Shown: in pieces, positions 1 through 8,202 of the stretch
Position numbering within the stretch: position 1 is the first letter of the stretch
How the letters are laid out: each line of letters opens with the position of its first letter
DNA from: Candidatus Avelusimicrobium intestinipullorum
Lineage (GTDB): Bacteria; Elusimicrobiota; Elusimicrobia; Elusimicrobiales; Elusimicrobiaceae
Assembly: GCA_944324635.1 (NCBI GenBank)
Contig: CALUXC010000008.1
Span: 1-64,000, forward strand
Length of the DNA stretch: 64,000 nucleotides
Direction: 5' to 3'
Notes under the pieces: generated by a model
Told to the model about the DNA's origin: nothing
The model's input: the letters and a program-made list of their open reading frames with translations, nothing else
Database searches by the model: none
Translations under genes and position numbers: made by a program

Positions 1-45
1 TCATTAACAAGTTAGATTCTTTTTTAGGCAAGAGTAGATAAAACA

Positions 46-1449
46 ATGGTAGCCAAAAAAAATCTGTGTGTTCTCATTCTGGCGGCCGGTAAAGGCACCC
101 GAATGAAATCCCCTCTCCCCAAACCGTTACACGTCGTTTGCGGGCTTCCCATTATCGCACATATTTTGAAAGCGGCCCAAGCCTTGGGTCCTGCCGCTAT
201 TGGCATTGTGGTTGGTCACGAAGCCGAAACGGTGGTGAAAGCAATTCAGGCGGGCCTTTCCCAATGGGGGGTAACGGCCCCGGTGGTGTTTGTGCACCAA
301 ACGGATCTTTCCGGGTCTGCTTCCGCGGTCAAAGCGGCGGCGCCTCTCTTGCAAAAATTTGAAACCATTATGGTGTTAAACGGTGATACGCCGCTGTTAA
401 AGACGGAGTCTTTGGCGCGTATGGCCGAAGTGTTTGAACAAAATGAAGCCGGTGCCCTGGTGCTGGGCGTAACGGTGCCGAACCCGACCGGTTACGGCCG
501 CATTATCCGCGAAAAAGACGGTTCCTTTGAAAACATTGTAGAAGAAACCGATGCCGATGAAGCCACCAAAAAAATTGCCGAAATTAACAGCGGCATGTAC
601 GTTTTCAATTCCCACTCCCTGCAAACGGCCCTCACGCAGCTTACGCCTCAGGGCCCCAAACGGGAATATTATTTAACCGACACGCTGGCCTTGATTAAAC
701 AAATGAATCAGCCGGTAGTGGTTTTTGCGGGGAAAGACTATCAGCAGGCGCTGGGCATTAACAGCAAAGCCCAACTGGCCGAAGCCGAACAAATCATGCG
801 CGACCGCGTAGCGGCGGACCTGATGGACCAAGGGGTCACGCTGGTGCGCCCGCATGAAGTGTATATAGACCCGGGTGTTCAAATCGGCGCGGATACGCGC
901 ATTTGCCCCGGCTGCTATATTTGCGGCAAAACGGTGATTGGCAAGAACTGCGAAATTGAAGGAAACGTCTATATCAAAGATTCCGTTATCGGCGATAACG
1001 TAACCATCAAAATGGGTACGTATATTGAAGAATCGGAAGTAGCGGAAACCTGCCAATTGGGGCCGTATGCGCATTTGCGCCCGAAATCCGTGCTTAAAAA
1101 AGGCGCCAAAGTGGGCAATTTTTCAGAAATTAAAAAATCCGTCATTGGGGAAGGCTCCAAAGTGAACCACTTAAGCTACATCGGCGATACGCAAATGGGC
1201 GCCGGCGTAAACGTGGGAGCGGGAGCCATTACCTGCAACTATGACGGTAAAAACAAACACCAAACGGTTATAGAAGACCATGTGTTTGTAGGGTCTAACG
1301 TGAATTTTGTGGCGCCGGTAACGGTGCACGAATATGCAAAAATCGGCGCGGGGTCTACCATCACCAAAGAGGTTCCGGCGGAAGCTCTGGGTATTGCCCG
1401 TTCGCGTCAGGTCGTTCTGGAAAAAAAAGGTGTAAAGAAAAATGACTAA
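46..1449 (+). CDS. glmU: Bifunctional GlmU: GlcNAc-1-P uridyltransferase / GlcN-1-P acetyltransferase
   Basis: The 467-residue product makes UDP-N-acetylglucosamine in the cytoplasm for peptidoglycan and lipid A: it acetylates glucosamine-1-phosphate, then joins the product to UTP. The N-terminal half has the nucleotide-binding motif LAAGKGTRMKSPLPK (about residues 12-26). From about residue 255 the chain becomes hexapeptide repeats of a left-handed beta helix, with the acetyltransferase loop NVGAGAITCNYDG near residue 390. Length and domain order are normal for the family. The ATG at 46 has no strong Shine-Dalgarno and only 45 bases of upstream sequence are visible, so the promoter cannot be judged. 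The last 8 bases overlap prs, so the two are translationally linked. Identity is secure. Confidence 0.97.
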   Translation: MVAKKNLCVLILAAGKGTRMKSPLPKPLHVVCGLPIIAHILKAAQALGPAAIGIVVGHEAETVVKAIQAGLSQWGVTAPVVFVHQTDLSGSASAVKAAAPLLQKFETIMVLNGDTPLLKTESLARMAEVFEQNEAGALVLGVTVPNPTGYGRIIREKDGSFENIVEETDADEATKKIAEINSGMYVFNSHSLQTALTQLTPQGPKREYYLTDTLALIKQMNQPVVVFAGKDYQQALGINSKAQLAEAEQIMRDRVAADLMDQGVTLVRPHEVYIDPGVQIGADTRICPGCYICGKTVIGKNCEIEGNVYIKDSVIGDNVTIKMGTYIEESEVAETCQLGPYAHLRPKSVLKKGAKVGNFSEIKKSVIGEGSKVNHLSYIGDTQMGAGVNVGAGAITCNYDGKNKHQTVIEDHVFVGSNVNFVAPVTVHEYAKIGAGSTITKEVPAEALGIARSRQVVLEKKGVKKND

Positions 1450-2386
1450 AAGCGTAAACGGCGATTTGAGAATTTTCTCCGGCAATGCCAACATTGCCCT
1501 GGCGCAGAAGATTTGCAGTCACCTGAATATGGAAATGGGCAAACTGCGCGTTGAACGGTTTGCAGACGGCGAAATTGACGTACAGATTTTGGAAAGCGTC
1601 CGCGCGCACGACTGCTATTTAATTCAGCCCACTTGCCCTCCCGTCAACGAAAACTTGATGGAACTCCTGATTATGATAGACGCGTTCAAACGCGCCAGCG
1701 CGGGCAAAATTACGGCTGTTATCCCGTATTTTGGCTATGCCCGTGCGGACCGCAAAGCGTCCCCCCGCGTGCCGATAACGGCCAAGCTGGCTTGTAACTT
1801 GATTACGGAAGCCGGTGCGGACCGTATCATGACGGTGGACTTGCACGCCGGCCAAATCCAGGGGTTCTTTGATATTCCCGTGGACCATTTGCGTGCGCGC
1901 AAAGTGTTTTTGGACTATTTTAAGGATTTTGACCGCAAAGATGTGGTGGTCATTTCGCCGGACGTGGGCGGCGTGGAACGCGCCCGCAAATTTGCCGCGC
2001 GCATGGACGCCGGCCTGGTGATTATTGATAAACGCCGCCCCAAAGCCAACGAGGCGGTGGTGTACAACGTCATTGGTGACGTGAAAGACAAAGTGGCTAT
2101 CATTTTTGACGATATTGTGGATACGGCCGGTACGCTTACCACCGTGGCGCAAAAAATCAAAGAACGCGGCGCGAGAGAAATTTATGCGGTGTGCACGCAT
2201 GGGCTCTTGTCCCGCAACGCGATAGATAAGATTAACAAGTCCGACATCAAAAAGCTGGTCATTTCCGACTCGCTGCCGATTCGCGACTTGGGCCCAAAAG
2301 TGGACGTTTTGTCCGTTTCGTATTTGCTGGCGGACGCCATTAAACGCAACCACGACGGCCGCTCTATCAGCGATATGTTTAATTAA
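1442..2386 (+). CDS. prs: Ribose-phosphate pyrophosphokinase (PRPP synthetase)
   Basis: This 314-residue enzyme transfers pyrophosphate from ATP to ribose-5-phosphate, giving PRPP for nucleotide, His and Trp synthesis. Family signatures are the metal-binding stretch DLHAGQIQGFFDIPVDHL (about residues 130-147) and the PRPP loop FDDIVDTAGTL (about 220-230). The N-terminus FSGNANIALAQKI also matches the family. Its ATG lies inside the glmU stop region (8-base overlap), an order (glmU-prs) seen in many bacteria, followed by rplY and pth. Nothing is truncated. Confidence 0.97.
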   Translation: MTKSVNGDLRIFSGNANIALAQKICSHLNMEMGKLRVERFADGEIDVQILESVRAHDCYLIQPTCPPVNENLMELLIMIDAFKRASAGKITAVIPYFGYARADRKASPRVPITAKLACNLITEAGADRIMTVDLHAGQIQGFFDIPVDHLRARKVFLDYFKDFDRKDVVVISPDVGGVERARKFAARMDAGLVIIDKRRPKANEAVVYNVIGDVKDKVAIIFDDIVDTAGTLTTVAQKIKERGAREIYAVCTHGLLSRNAIDKINKSDIKKLVISDSLPIRDLGPKVDVLSVSYLLADAIKRNHDGRSISDMFN

Positions 2387-2426
2387 TCAATTTCAAAAAT
2401 TTTCTAAGGAAAATTTGGAGGAAAAA

Positions 2427-3101
2427 ATGGAAAAAGTAACTATCTCTGCCGCTGCCCGCGAAGGGATTGGCGTCAAAGGGGCTCTTTCTAAAATCAGAGC
2501 CGAAAAGAAAGTTCCGGCCGTTATCTACGGCGGACACAAAGAACCCGTTAGCGTAACCGTAAGCGTAAAAGATTTGGAAAAAATCGTAAAAGCCGGTAAA
2601 AACACGCTGGTGGAAGTGGATTTGGCCGGTGCCAAAGAATTGGCCCTGATGAAAGAAATCCAATATCATGCTGTTACCGACAACCCGATTCACGCCGATT
2701 TTCAGCGCGTGAGCATGAAAGACAAAATGAACGTTATCGTTCCGCTCAAACTGGAAGGTACCCCGGCGGACGTGGCCAACTATGGCGCTATTATTGAACA
2801 CATCTTGCGCGAAATTGAAGTGCGCGCTTTGGTCAGCGCCATTCCGCACGAAATCGTGCTGGATATCACCCCGATGACCATCAACAAAGGTATCGTGGCG
2901 GGCGAAATCAAACTGCCCGAAGGCGTGGAACTCGTAACCGATGCCCAGGCCCCCGTGGTGCACTTGGCTATTCCGAAAGATGAAGCTCCCGCCGCTGCTG
3001 CGCCGGCCGCCGATGCTGCCGCCGCTCAGCCGGAAAGCTCTTCTACCAAAGGCAAGAAAGACGAAGAAGGCAACCTCACCAAGGACGCTGCCAAGAAATA
3101 A
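2427..3101 (+). CDS. rplY: 50S ribosomal protein L25, long (CTC) form
   Basis: The product (224 residues) binds 5S rRNA in the large ribosomal subunit. It has the N-terminal L25 domain (residues about 1-95, with VPAVIYGG) and the C-terminal TL5/CTC beta domain (about 100-185), then an Ala- and Lys-rich tail. I chose the ATG at 2427 because GGAG at 2417-2420 sits the right distance upstream; a TTG at 2415 in the same frame overlaps that site and is unlikely. The gene stands between prs and pth, a very common order (rplY-pth). Confidence 0.95.
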   Translation: MEKVTISAAAREGIGVKGALSKIRAEKKVPAVIYGGHKEPVSVTVSVKDLEKIVKAGKNTLVEVDLAGAKELALMKEIQYHAVTDNPIHADFQRVSMKDKMNVIVPLKLEGTPADVANYGAIIEHILREIEVRALVSAIPHEIVLDITPMTINKGIVAGEIKLPEGVELVTDAQAPVVHLAIPKDEAPAAAAPAADAAAAQPESSSTKGKKDEEGNLTKDAAKK

Positions 3102-3104
3102 CCT

Positions 3105-3665
3105 ATGCAATATCTCCTGGCAGGGCTTGGGAATCCCGGAACCCAATACGAGCATACGCGCCACAATGCCGGATTTATGGTGTTGGACGCCGCCGCCCGC
3201 AAATGGGGCGCCGAATGGAAAACCTGGCAGAACCTGGGAGTATATGCAAAAGTTACCGTGGCGGGGAACGATGTCTTTCTCATCAAACCCTCTACGTATA
3301 TGAACGAATCGGGCCGAGCTGTATCCAGCTTGGCCCGGTTCTATAAGATTGCGCCGCAAAACTGTTTGATTTGTTTTGATGACGTGTCTTTAGATTTGGG
3401 GAAACTGCGTATCCGCAAGACTGGTTCTGCCGGCGGCCAAAAAGGCATGAAAAGCGTGATAGAGCAGCTGGGCACGCAAGATATTCCCCGTTTGCGCCTG
3501 GGTATTGGGCCCAAACCCGAAAAATTTGATTTGGCCAATTTTGTGCTGTCCAATTTCCCCAAATCTGCCCAAGCCGCACTGGACGAGGCCCTCTGCCGTG
3601 CGGTGGACGCGCTGGAAATGTATTTTGCGCAAGGCATTGAAAAAGCGATGAATACGTTTAATTGA
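3105..3665 (+). CDS. pth: Peptidyl-tRNA hydrolase
   Basis: The 186-residue enzyme cleaves the ester bond of peptidyl-tRNAs released from stalled ribosomes and recycles the tRNA. The N-terminal motif GLGNPGTQYEHTRHNAGF contains the catalytic His, and GSAGGQKGMKS and RLRLGIG are further Pth signatures. It begins 3 bases after rplY and closes the glmU-prs-rplY-pth unit, with a hairpin terminator directly downstream. Length is typical. Confidence 0.97.
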   Translation: MQYLLAGLGNPGTQYEHTRHNAGFMVLDAAARKWGAEWKTWQNLGVYAKVTVAGNDVFLIKPSTYMNESGRAVSSLARFYKIAPQNCLICFDDVSLDLGKLRIRKTGSAGGQKGMKSVIEQLGTQDIPRLRLGIGPKPEKFDLANFVLSNFPKSAQAALDEALCRAVDALEMYFAQGIEKAMNTFN

Positions 3666-3680
3666 TTTTTTATTCATATT

Positions 3681-3712
3681 AAAAGACGGGATGACCTCCC
3701 GTCTTTTTTTTT
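3681..3712 (+). terminator. Intrinsic terminator after pth
   Basis: An 8-bp perfect stem (AGACGGGA / TCCCGTCT) is followed by a run of nine T. It ends the glmU-prs-rplY-pth unit. Confidence 0.9.
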
Positions 3713-3755
3713 GTAAAATAAAAGGAGTTCATTTTCTTTTTAAGGAGGAACCTTG

Positions 3756-4250
3756 ATGTCTAAAGGGTTTACTTTAATTGAATTGTTGGTCGTTGTATTA
3801 ATTATTGGGATCTTGTCGGCAGTGGCCCTTCCCCAATATGAAAAAACCGTACATAAAGCGCGGATGAGTGAAGTGATGACGCGTATTCCTGCGTTTGAAC
3901 GGGCCATAACCTTGCAGTATTTAACGGAAGGCTCCTTTAACAGCGATATGAAAGATTTTGATCCGGATGTTTTTGCGGGGCTAGTTGAACAGGATCCGTT
4001 TTTTTTATCTCCCATGGCCTATTATATGGTGGATTCTATCAATGCCGGAACCAGTTGTTGGCGTGCTAATTACACCGGCAAACGAGCCAGTGATGCAAAT
4101 CTTGCGCAGTCCTTAATTGCGGAATTGGGGGGTTGTTATAGCGGTTCCACCGGAGAGTGGACGCGTTACTGTTTCTACGAATCCGATTTAGGAAAAGCCC
4201 TTTGTAAGCCGTATGAAGCCCAAGGCTGGGATGTTGACGAAGGATTTTAA
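3756..4250 (+). CDS. Type IV pilin-like protein (isolated gene)
   Basis: The 164-residue product has the class III signal of type IV pilins and pseudopilins: a very short basic leader (MSK), the prepilin peptidase site G|F, the conserved Glu at +5 and the hydrophobic helix FTLIELLVVVLIIGIL followed by ALPQYEK. The C-terminal domain has several Cys residues (SCW, GGCY, RYCF, LCKP) that could form the pilin disulfide. It should be an inner-membrane precursor cut by PilD and built into a pilus or secretion pseudopilus. I chose ATG 3756 because AAGGAGG at 3742-3748 is well placed; the TTG at 3753 is an alternative. No pilus assembly gene is nearby. A second pilin of the same length lies at 37528. 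Confidence 0.88.
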   Translation: MSKGFTLIELLVVVLIIGILSAVALPQYEKTVHKARMSEVMTRIPAFERAITLQYLTEGSFNSDMKDFDPDVFAGLVEQDPFFLSPMAYYMVDSINAGTSCWRANYTGKRASDANLAQSLIAELGGCYSGSTGEWTRYCFYESDLGKALCKPYEAQGWDVDEGF

Positions 4251-4251
4251 T

Positions 4252-4282
4252 AAAAAACCCGCTTAACTAAGCGGGTTTTTTA
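4252..4282. terminator. Bidirectional terminator between pilin and tlyA
   Basis: The hairpin AAAAACCCGCTTA / TAAGCGGGTTTTT has A and T runs on both sides, so it can end the plus-strand pilin gene and the convergent minus-strand operon. Confidence 0.88.
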
Positions 4283-4299
4283 TTTGGCAGCCAGAAGTT

Positions 4300-5061
4300 T
4301 TAAGACGGTTTGTTTAGTTTTACGTGCCACAAGTATTCGGTATTTCCGTGCGTTCCCTTGATGGGGCTTTCTATCACTTCACCCGATACGCCGCCGTATT
4401 TTTCTTTCAGGTTTTCTTCAAAGAAGTCCTGCACGCGTTTGATGGCCAGCTGGCGGTTTTCTTCGGTTTTAACGATTCCGTGCGGCACCTGTTTGGGGGT
4501 CAGCTCAAATTGCGGTTTAATTAAAAATACAATTTCGGCTTCTTTTGCCATTACCTTAAACAAGGGTTCCATAATCATGGTTAAGGAAATAAACGATACA
4601 TCCACCGCGGCAAATTGCGGCGGTTCGGCAAATAAGTCGGCCGTCATGTAGCGGGCGTTGGTTTCGGGCTTAAAATGGAAATTTTTGTAGCGGCGCATTT
4701 CATCGGCCAGTTGCCCTTTGCCCACGTCCACGCCGTACACGTCTTTCGCCCCGGCCTGGATCATGCAGTCCGAAAATCCGCCCGTAGCCACGCCAATATC
4801 CACACACACTTTGCCTGTTACGTCAATGTTCCAGGTTTTCATGGCGCCTGCCAGTTTCAGCCCGCCGCGCGAAACATAAGGGCAAGACTTTTCTTTCAGC
4901 GCAATAACGTCTTCCGGCAGAATGGTGCGGTCGGCGCGGGTGTCCACCTCGCCGTTTACCAGTACTTCACCCGCCATAATGCTGGCTTGTGCGCGGTTGC
5001 GGCTTTGAAAAAATCCTTTTTCTACAAGCGCCATATCCAGGCGCAGTTTTTTATTTGCCAT
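4300..5061 (-). CDS. tlyA: TlyA-family rRNA 2'-O-methyltransferase (S4 + FtsJ-like)
   Basis: The product (253 residues) carries an N-terminal S4 RNA-binding domain (LRLDMALVEKGFFQSRNRAQ, about residues 5-24) and a Rossmann methyltransferase domain with the SAM motif CVDIGVATGGFSDCMIQAGA at about residues 85-104. Members once called hemolysin A methylate ribose positions of 16S/23S rRNA. The ATG at 5061 has GAGG 6 bases upstream and overlaps the end of xseB by 11 bases; a longer in-frame start at 5088 would add nine residues lying wholly inside xseB. It is the last gene of zapA-rarA-xseA-xseB-tlyA. The methylation site cannot be read from sequence. Confidence 0.92.
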   Translation of the reverse strand: MANKKLRLDMALVEKGFFQSRNRAQASIMAGEVLVNGEVDTRADRTILPEDVIALKEKSCPYVSRGGLKLAGAMKTWNIDVTGKVCVDIGVATGGFSDCMIQAGAKDVYGVDVGKGQLADEMRRYKNFHFKPETNARYMTADLFAEPPQFAAVDVSFISLTMIMEPLFKVMAKEAEIVFLIKPQFELTPKQVPHGIVKTEENRQLAIKRVQDFFEENLKEKYGGVSGEVIESPIKGTHGNTEYLWHVKLNKPS

Positions 5062-5299
5062 CGGAATCCTCGGCCAAGTCGGTATCAAAAGGCTGCGTTA
5101 AAAGCTCGGCCCCTTTTTTCTTGAGTTCTTCCACCTTAAATTTCACCGTTTCCAGCTTTTGCGAAAGCTCTTTGGACAGGGCCACCCCTTCTTCAAAAAG
5201 TTTTACGGATGCGTCCAAATCGGTTTGTTCTTCTTCCAGCTTGGAAACGATTTCTTCCAGTCGGGAAAGCTGTTTTTCAAAGTTTACTTTGCTTGCCAT
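5051..5299 (-). CDS. xseB: Exodeoxyribonuclease VII small subunit
   Basis: This 82-residue, highly charged protein has the XseB pattern: FEKQLSRLEEIVSKLEEEQ followed by LDASVKLFEEGVALSKELSQKLE, two helices that form the coiled-coil subunit packing along XseA. With XseA it makes exonuclease VII, which degrades single-stranded DNA from either end. It starts 6 bases after xseA ends and overlaps tlyA. Confidence 0.95.
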   Translation of the reverse strand: MASKVNFEKQLSRLEEIVSKLEEEQTDLDASVKLFEEGVALSKELSQKLETVKFKVEELKKKGAELLTQPFDTDLAEDSDGK

Positions 5300-5305
5300 A
5301 ATACC

Positions 5306-6511
5306 TCACTTTACTTCGGAACGAATCATGCCGTCCTGCACCTGTATATATACGGTTTCGCCCGGCGCGGTTTGCGCTACCCGGCTGATGACAGAACCGT
5401 CCTGCCTGCGGGTGATGCTGTAGCCGCGTTTGAGCACGGCCTGCGGCCCCAGTGCCTGCAGTTGGTTTTGCGCCAGTTCCAGGCGGCGTTCAAAAGCGTT
5501 TAAGCGCTCTTTCCAAGCGGCTTCCAGGCGCAGGGTTAAATCGTCCAGCTCCTGTTCTTTTTGCTGCGTGATTGTTTGCGGGTCTTTGAAGACGCGGCTG
5601 TTTACGGCCAGGTCAAAGCGGCGTTTGGCCCGTTCGTAAAAAAGGCTTACCGCCTGCATCAGGCGTTTTTGCAGTTGGGCAATATGCGCCTGTGTGTTTT
5701 GAGAATTTTGCACCACCAGTTCCGCCGCGGCGGAAGGAGTGGGGGCGCGTAAATCGGCCACGAAATCGGCGATGGTAAAATCCACTTCGTGCCCCACGCA
5801 GGAAATTACGGGAATTTTGCTTTTATAAATGGCGCGCGCCACGGCTTCTTCGTTAAAGGCCCACAAATCTTCCATACTTCCGCCCCCGCGGCCTACAAGC
5901 AGTACGTCCAAGGCGGGTTTGAAACGGTTTAAGTCCTCTATTGCTTGGGCAATTTGCCCGGCGGCTTCGTCCCCCTGCACCAGCACGGGCGCGATGACGA
6001 TTTCCAAATGCGGGCTGCGCCGTTTTAAGACGGATAAAATATCCCGCACCGCCGCCCCGGTGGGAGAAGTGACCACCCCAATACGTTGGGGATAAGCCGG
6101 AATGGGCTTTTTGTGCTCTGGGGCAAACAGGCCTTCCGCTTCCAGCTTCTTTTTTAGTTTTTCAAACTCTAAAAATAAATTTCCTTTAGCCAAGGCTTCA
6201 GCCGTTTTTACCACAATTTGGTAACGCCCTTGCTTGGCATAGCAGGACAGGCTCCCCCACACCCGCACTTGCACGCCTTCCTGGAGTTCAAAGCCGTATT
6301 TGCGCGCGTCCCACTTAAACATAACGGCCGACAGGAGCGACTCGCGGTCTTTAAGGTCAAAATACAAATGCCCGCTGGCGGCTTCGCGCAAACTGCTCAC
6401 CTCGCCTTCCACAAATACGTCGCGGAACACGCCTTCCATCATTTGCTTGAGGGCCAGCGTAATGGCGGTGACGGTGAACACTTGGCCGCGAAAAGGGGCT
6501 TCGGGTTCCAT
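5306..6511 (-). CDS. xseA: Exodeoxyribonuclease VII large subunit
   Basis: The 401-residue catalytic subunit has an N-terminal OB-fold (about residues 10-105, with VFVEGEVSSLREAASGHLYFDLKD, interrupted here for length as VFVEGEVSS and GHLYFDLKD) and the exonuclease domain with PQRIGVVTSPTGAAVRDIL, VGRGGGSMEDLWAFNEE and SCVGHEVDFTIADFVADLRA-type motifs. It digests single-stranded DNA together with XseB. Its ATG abuts the rarA stop codon with no gap, so the two are one message. Confidence 0.96.
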   Translation of the reverse strand: MEPEAPFRGQVFTVTAITLALKQMMEGVFRDVFVEGEVSSLREAASGHLYFDLKDRESLLSAVMFKWDARKYGFELQEGVQVRVWGSLSCYAKQGRYQIVVKTAEALAKGNLFLEFEKLKKKLEAEGLFAPEHKKPIPAYPQRIGVVTSPTGAAVRDILSVLKRRSPHLEIVIAPVLVQGDEAAGQIAQAIEDLNRFKPALDVLLVGRGGGSMEDLWAFNEEAVARAIYKSKIPVISCVGHEVDFTIADFVADLRAPTPSAAAELVVQNSQNTQAHIAQLQKRLMQAVSLFYERAKRRFDLAVNSRVFKDPQTITQQKEQELDDLTLRLEAAWKERLNAFERRLELAQNQLQALGPQAVLKRGYSITRRQDGSVISRVAQTAPGETVYIQVQDGMIRSEVK

Positions 6512-7762
6512 TTATTCTCCTTTGATTTTTTTAAGCCGTTCTATCAAAGCGGCTTCCTTGCCCAGTACGCCGGGTTTGAAAAATTGCATAGGCGAGGGCA
6601 TGTAGAGCTGTTTAACGAAATGATTGGGGAAATCGTGAGCGTATTTATAGCCGCGGTTTTTTCCGCCGGAGCGCAGGTGGTCCGGCACGGGGCGGTATTT
6701 CCCTTCGCGCACTTCGGCCAGGGCGGCGTCCACCGCCAGGTAAGCGGAATTGCTTTTGGGGCAGCAGGCCACGTAAATGGCCGCATGGGCCAGCGGAATG
6801 CGCACTTCCGGCATGCCCAGTTCTTCGGCCGCGGCAAAAGCGGCTTGGGCAATCATAATGGCGTAAGGCTCGGCCAGGCCCACATCTTCGCAGGCACAAA
6901 TCAAAATGCGCCGTGCGATAAAGCGCGGGTCTTCGCCGCTTTCCAACATGCGGGCCAGCCAATAGACGGCGGCGTCCGGGTCAGACCCGCGCATAGATTT
7001 AATAAAAGCGGAAATAATGTCGTAATGTTCGTCGCCTTTTTTATCGTAATTTAAGTGGCGGCGCTGAATACATTCTTTGGCGATTTCCAAGTCTATGTGT
7101 TTGAGCCCGTCTTCCTGCGCGGGCGTGGTGACAAATGCCAATTCCGCGGCGTTTAGCATTTTGCGTGAATCGCCGTTGGCTTGGGTGATGAAATAATCAG
7201 CGGCGTCCTCCGAGATTTGCGCTTTTTCTTTTTCGGCGGCGCGGGTTAAAATTTTAAGCAAATCTTTTTCGCCCAGCGCTTTGAATTCAAAAACGGAAAA
7301 TCGGGATAAGAGCGCCGTGTTGATATAGAAATACGGGTTTTCGGTAGTAATGCCGATTAAGATAATGTCGCCGCGTTCTACGGAGGGCAAAAGCACGTCC
7401 TGCTGGGTTTTGTTGAAGTGGTGGATTTCGTCCAAAATCACAAGCGTGCGTTTTTGGTCAAACGTAGGGGTGCGGGCGCGGTCGCGCGCTTCGGCAAGCA
7501 CTTTTTTGATGTCCGCCACGCCGGCGGCAGCGGCGTTTAGTTCTACGGTATAGGCCTGCGTGCGCGAGGCAATATAGCGCGCCGTGGCGGTTTTGCCGCA
7601 GCCGGGCGGACCAAAGAACACGGCCGATTTAATCATGTCCGCTTCCAGCAAACGGCGCAGCATTTTGCCCGGCCCCAGCAGGTGGGGCTGGCCGGCAAAA
7701 TCTTCCAATTTTTTAGGCGCCTGGCGTGCGGCCAGCGGCATGGTTTCTTGTTCGTTGGTCAT
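6512..7762 (-). CDS. rarA: Replication-associated recombination protein A (AAA+ ATPase)
   Basis: The 416-residue protein is RarA/MgsA, the bacterial relative of eukaryotic WRNIP1, which acts at stalled forks and single-strand gaps. It has the Walker A motif [14 protein letters not shown] (about residues 51-64), Walker [17 protein letters not shown] (about 110-125) and the RarA C-terminal region ([22 protein letters not shown]). It lies one base after zapA and directly before xseA, grouping it with another DNA-processing enzyme. Confidence 0.95.
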   Translation of the reverse strand: MTNEQETMPLAARQAPKKLEDFAGQPHLLGPGKMLRRLLEADMIKSAVFFGPPGCGKTATARYIASRTQAYTVELNAAAAGVADIKKVLAEARDRARTPTFDQKRTLVILDEIHHFNKTQQDVLLPSVERGDIILIGITTENPYFYINTALLSRFSVFEFKALGEKDLLKILTRAAEKEKAQISEDAADYFITQANGDSRKMLNAAELAFVTTPAQEDGLKHIDLEIAKECIQRRHLNYDKKGDEHYDIISAFIKSMRGSDPDAAVYWLARMLESGEDPRFIARRILICACEDVGLAEPYAIMIAQAAFAAAEELGMPEVRIPLAHAAIYVACCPKSNSAYLAVDAALAEVREGKYRPVPDHLRSGGKNRGYKYAHDFPNHFVKQLYMPSPMQFFKPGVLGKEAALIERLKKIKGE

Positions 7763-7763
7763 G

Positions 7764-8060
7764 TTATTTGTGCGCGGTATCCAGTGCGGATTTTAATTTC
7801 AAAATCAAATCGTCCACGCGGGATTCTTCTTCTTTTCGTTTGCCGCCTTCGTTTTGGTTCTGCAGGTAGGCCTGTGCGGCAAAATGCAGGGCGGCCATAA
7901 GGGCTTGCTTGAGGGTATCAATTTCGCCTTCTTCCTGCAGTTGGAGCATATATTTTTCCACAGAAGCGGCCAAATCGGTCAGCTCCACCATGCCCAGGCC
8001 GGACGCTTCAATATCCAGCGGGATACGTTTAATTTCCACTTGTACAATGTCTTTGGGCAT
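7764..8060 (-). CDS. zapA: ZapA-like cell division protein
   Basis: The 98-residue product resembles ZapA, which binds and bundles FtsZ at the Z ring: an N-terminal beta segment (IVQVEIKRIPLDIEA) followed by a long helix with LAASVEKYMLQLQEEGEIDTL and a second charged helix. I chose the ATG at 8060 (MPKDIVQVE) because the reading frame further upstream is low-complexity. No Shine-Dalgarno precedes it; a -10-like TACAAT ends 7 bases before the ATG, suggesting a leaderless transcript. It heads the operon and lies back to back with pheS; zapA next to pheST is a recurring arrangement in bacteria. Confidence 0.8.
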   Translation of the reverse strand: MPKDIVQVEIKRIPLDIEASGLGMVELTDLAASVEKYMLQLQEEGEIDTLKQALMAALHFAAQAYLQNQNEGGKRKEEESRVDDLILKLKSALDTAHK

Positions 8061-8067
8061 AATAGGT

Positions 8068-8073
8068 ATTGTA
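8068..8073 (-). promoter_or_regulatory. -10 box of zapA operon, leaderless geometry
   Basis: On the minus strand TACAAT is followed by 7 bases and the zapA ATG, so transcription would start at or next to the start codon. No -35 consensus is obvious. Confidence 0.55.
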
Positions 8074-8189
8074 ACTTTTTTGCGGTGCGTTTGTGTGTTT
8101 TTGGCGGGGTTTGCCCGCATCCACGGGGCCCAAAAGGCCAAAAACCCCTAAAAAATCGTAAAAACTCCCTATACAGGGGCCTAAAATAC

Positions 8190-8195
8190 TATAAT
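8190..8195 (+). promoter_or_regulatory. -10 box of pheS, leaderless geometry
   Basis: A perfect TATAAT ends 7 bases before the pheS ATG at 8203, and no Shine-Dalgarno is present. No good -35 is visible. It lies back to back with the zapA promoter in a 142-base gap. Confidence 0.6.
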
Positions 8196-8202
8196 AGAAT
8201 AT

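Noticed and set aside
35-48. Leaderless promoter for glmU (TAGATA five bases before ATG)
   Set aside because: The box is weak, the spacing is short and the upstream context is cut by the window edge, so it was left out of the leaderless set.
2379-3359. Long minus-strand frame opposite rplY and pth
   Set aside because: It is a mirror of two secure genes, with the His/Phe/Arg-rich bias typical of antisense frames in this genome.
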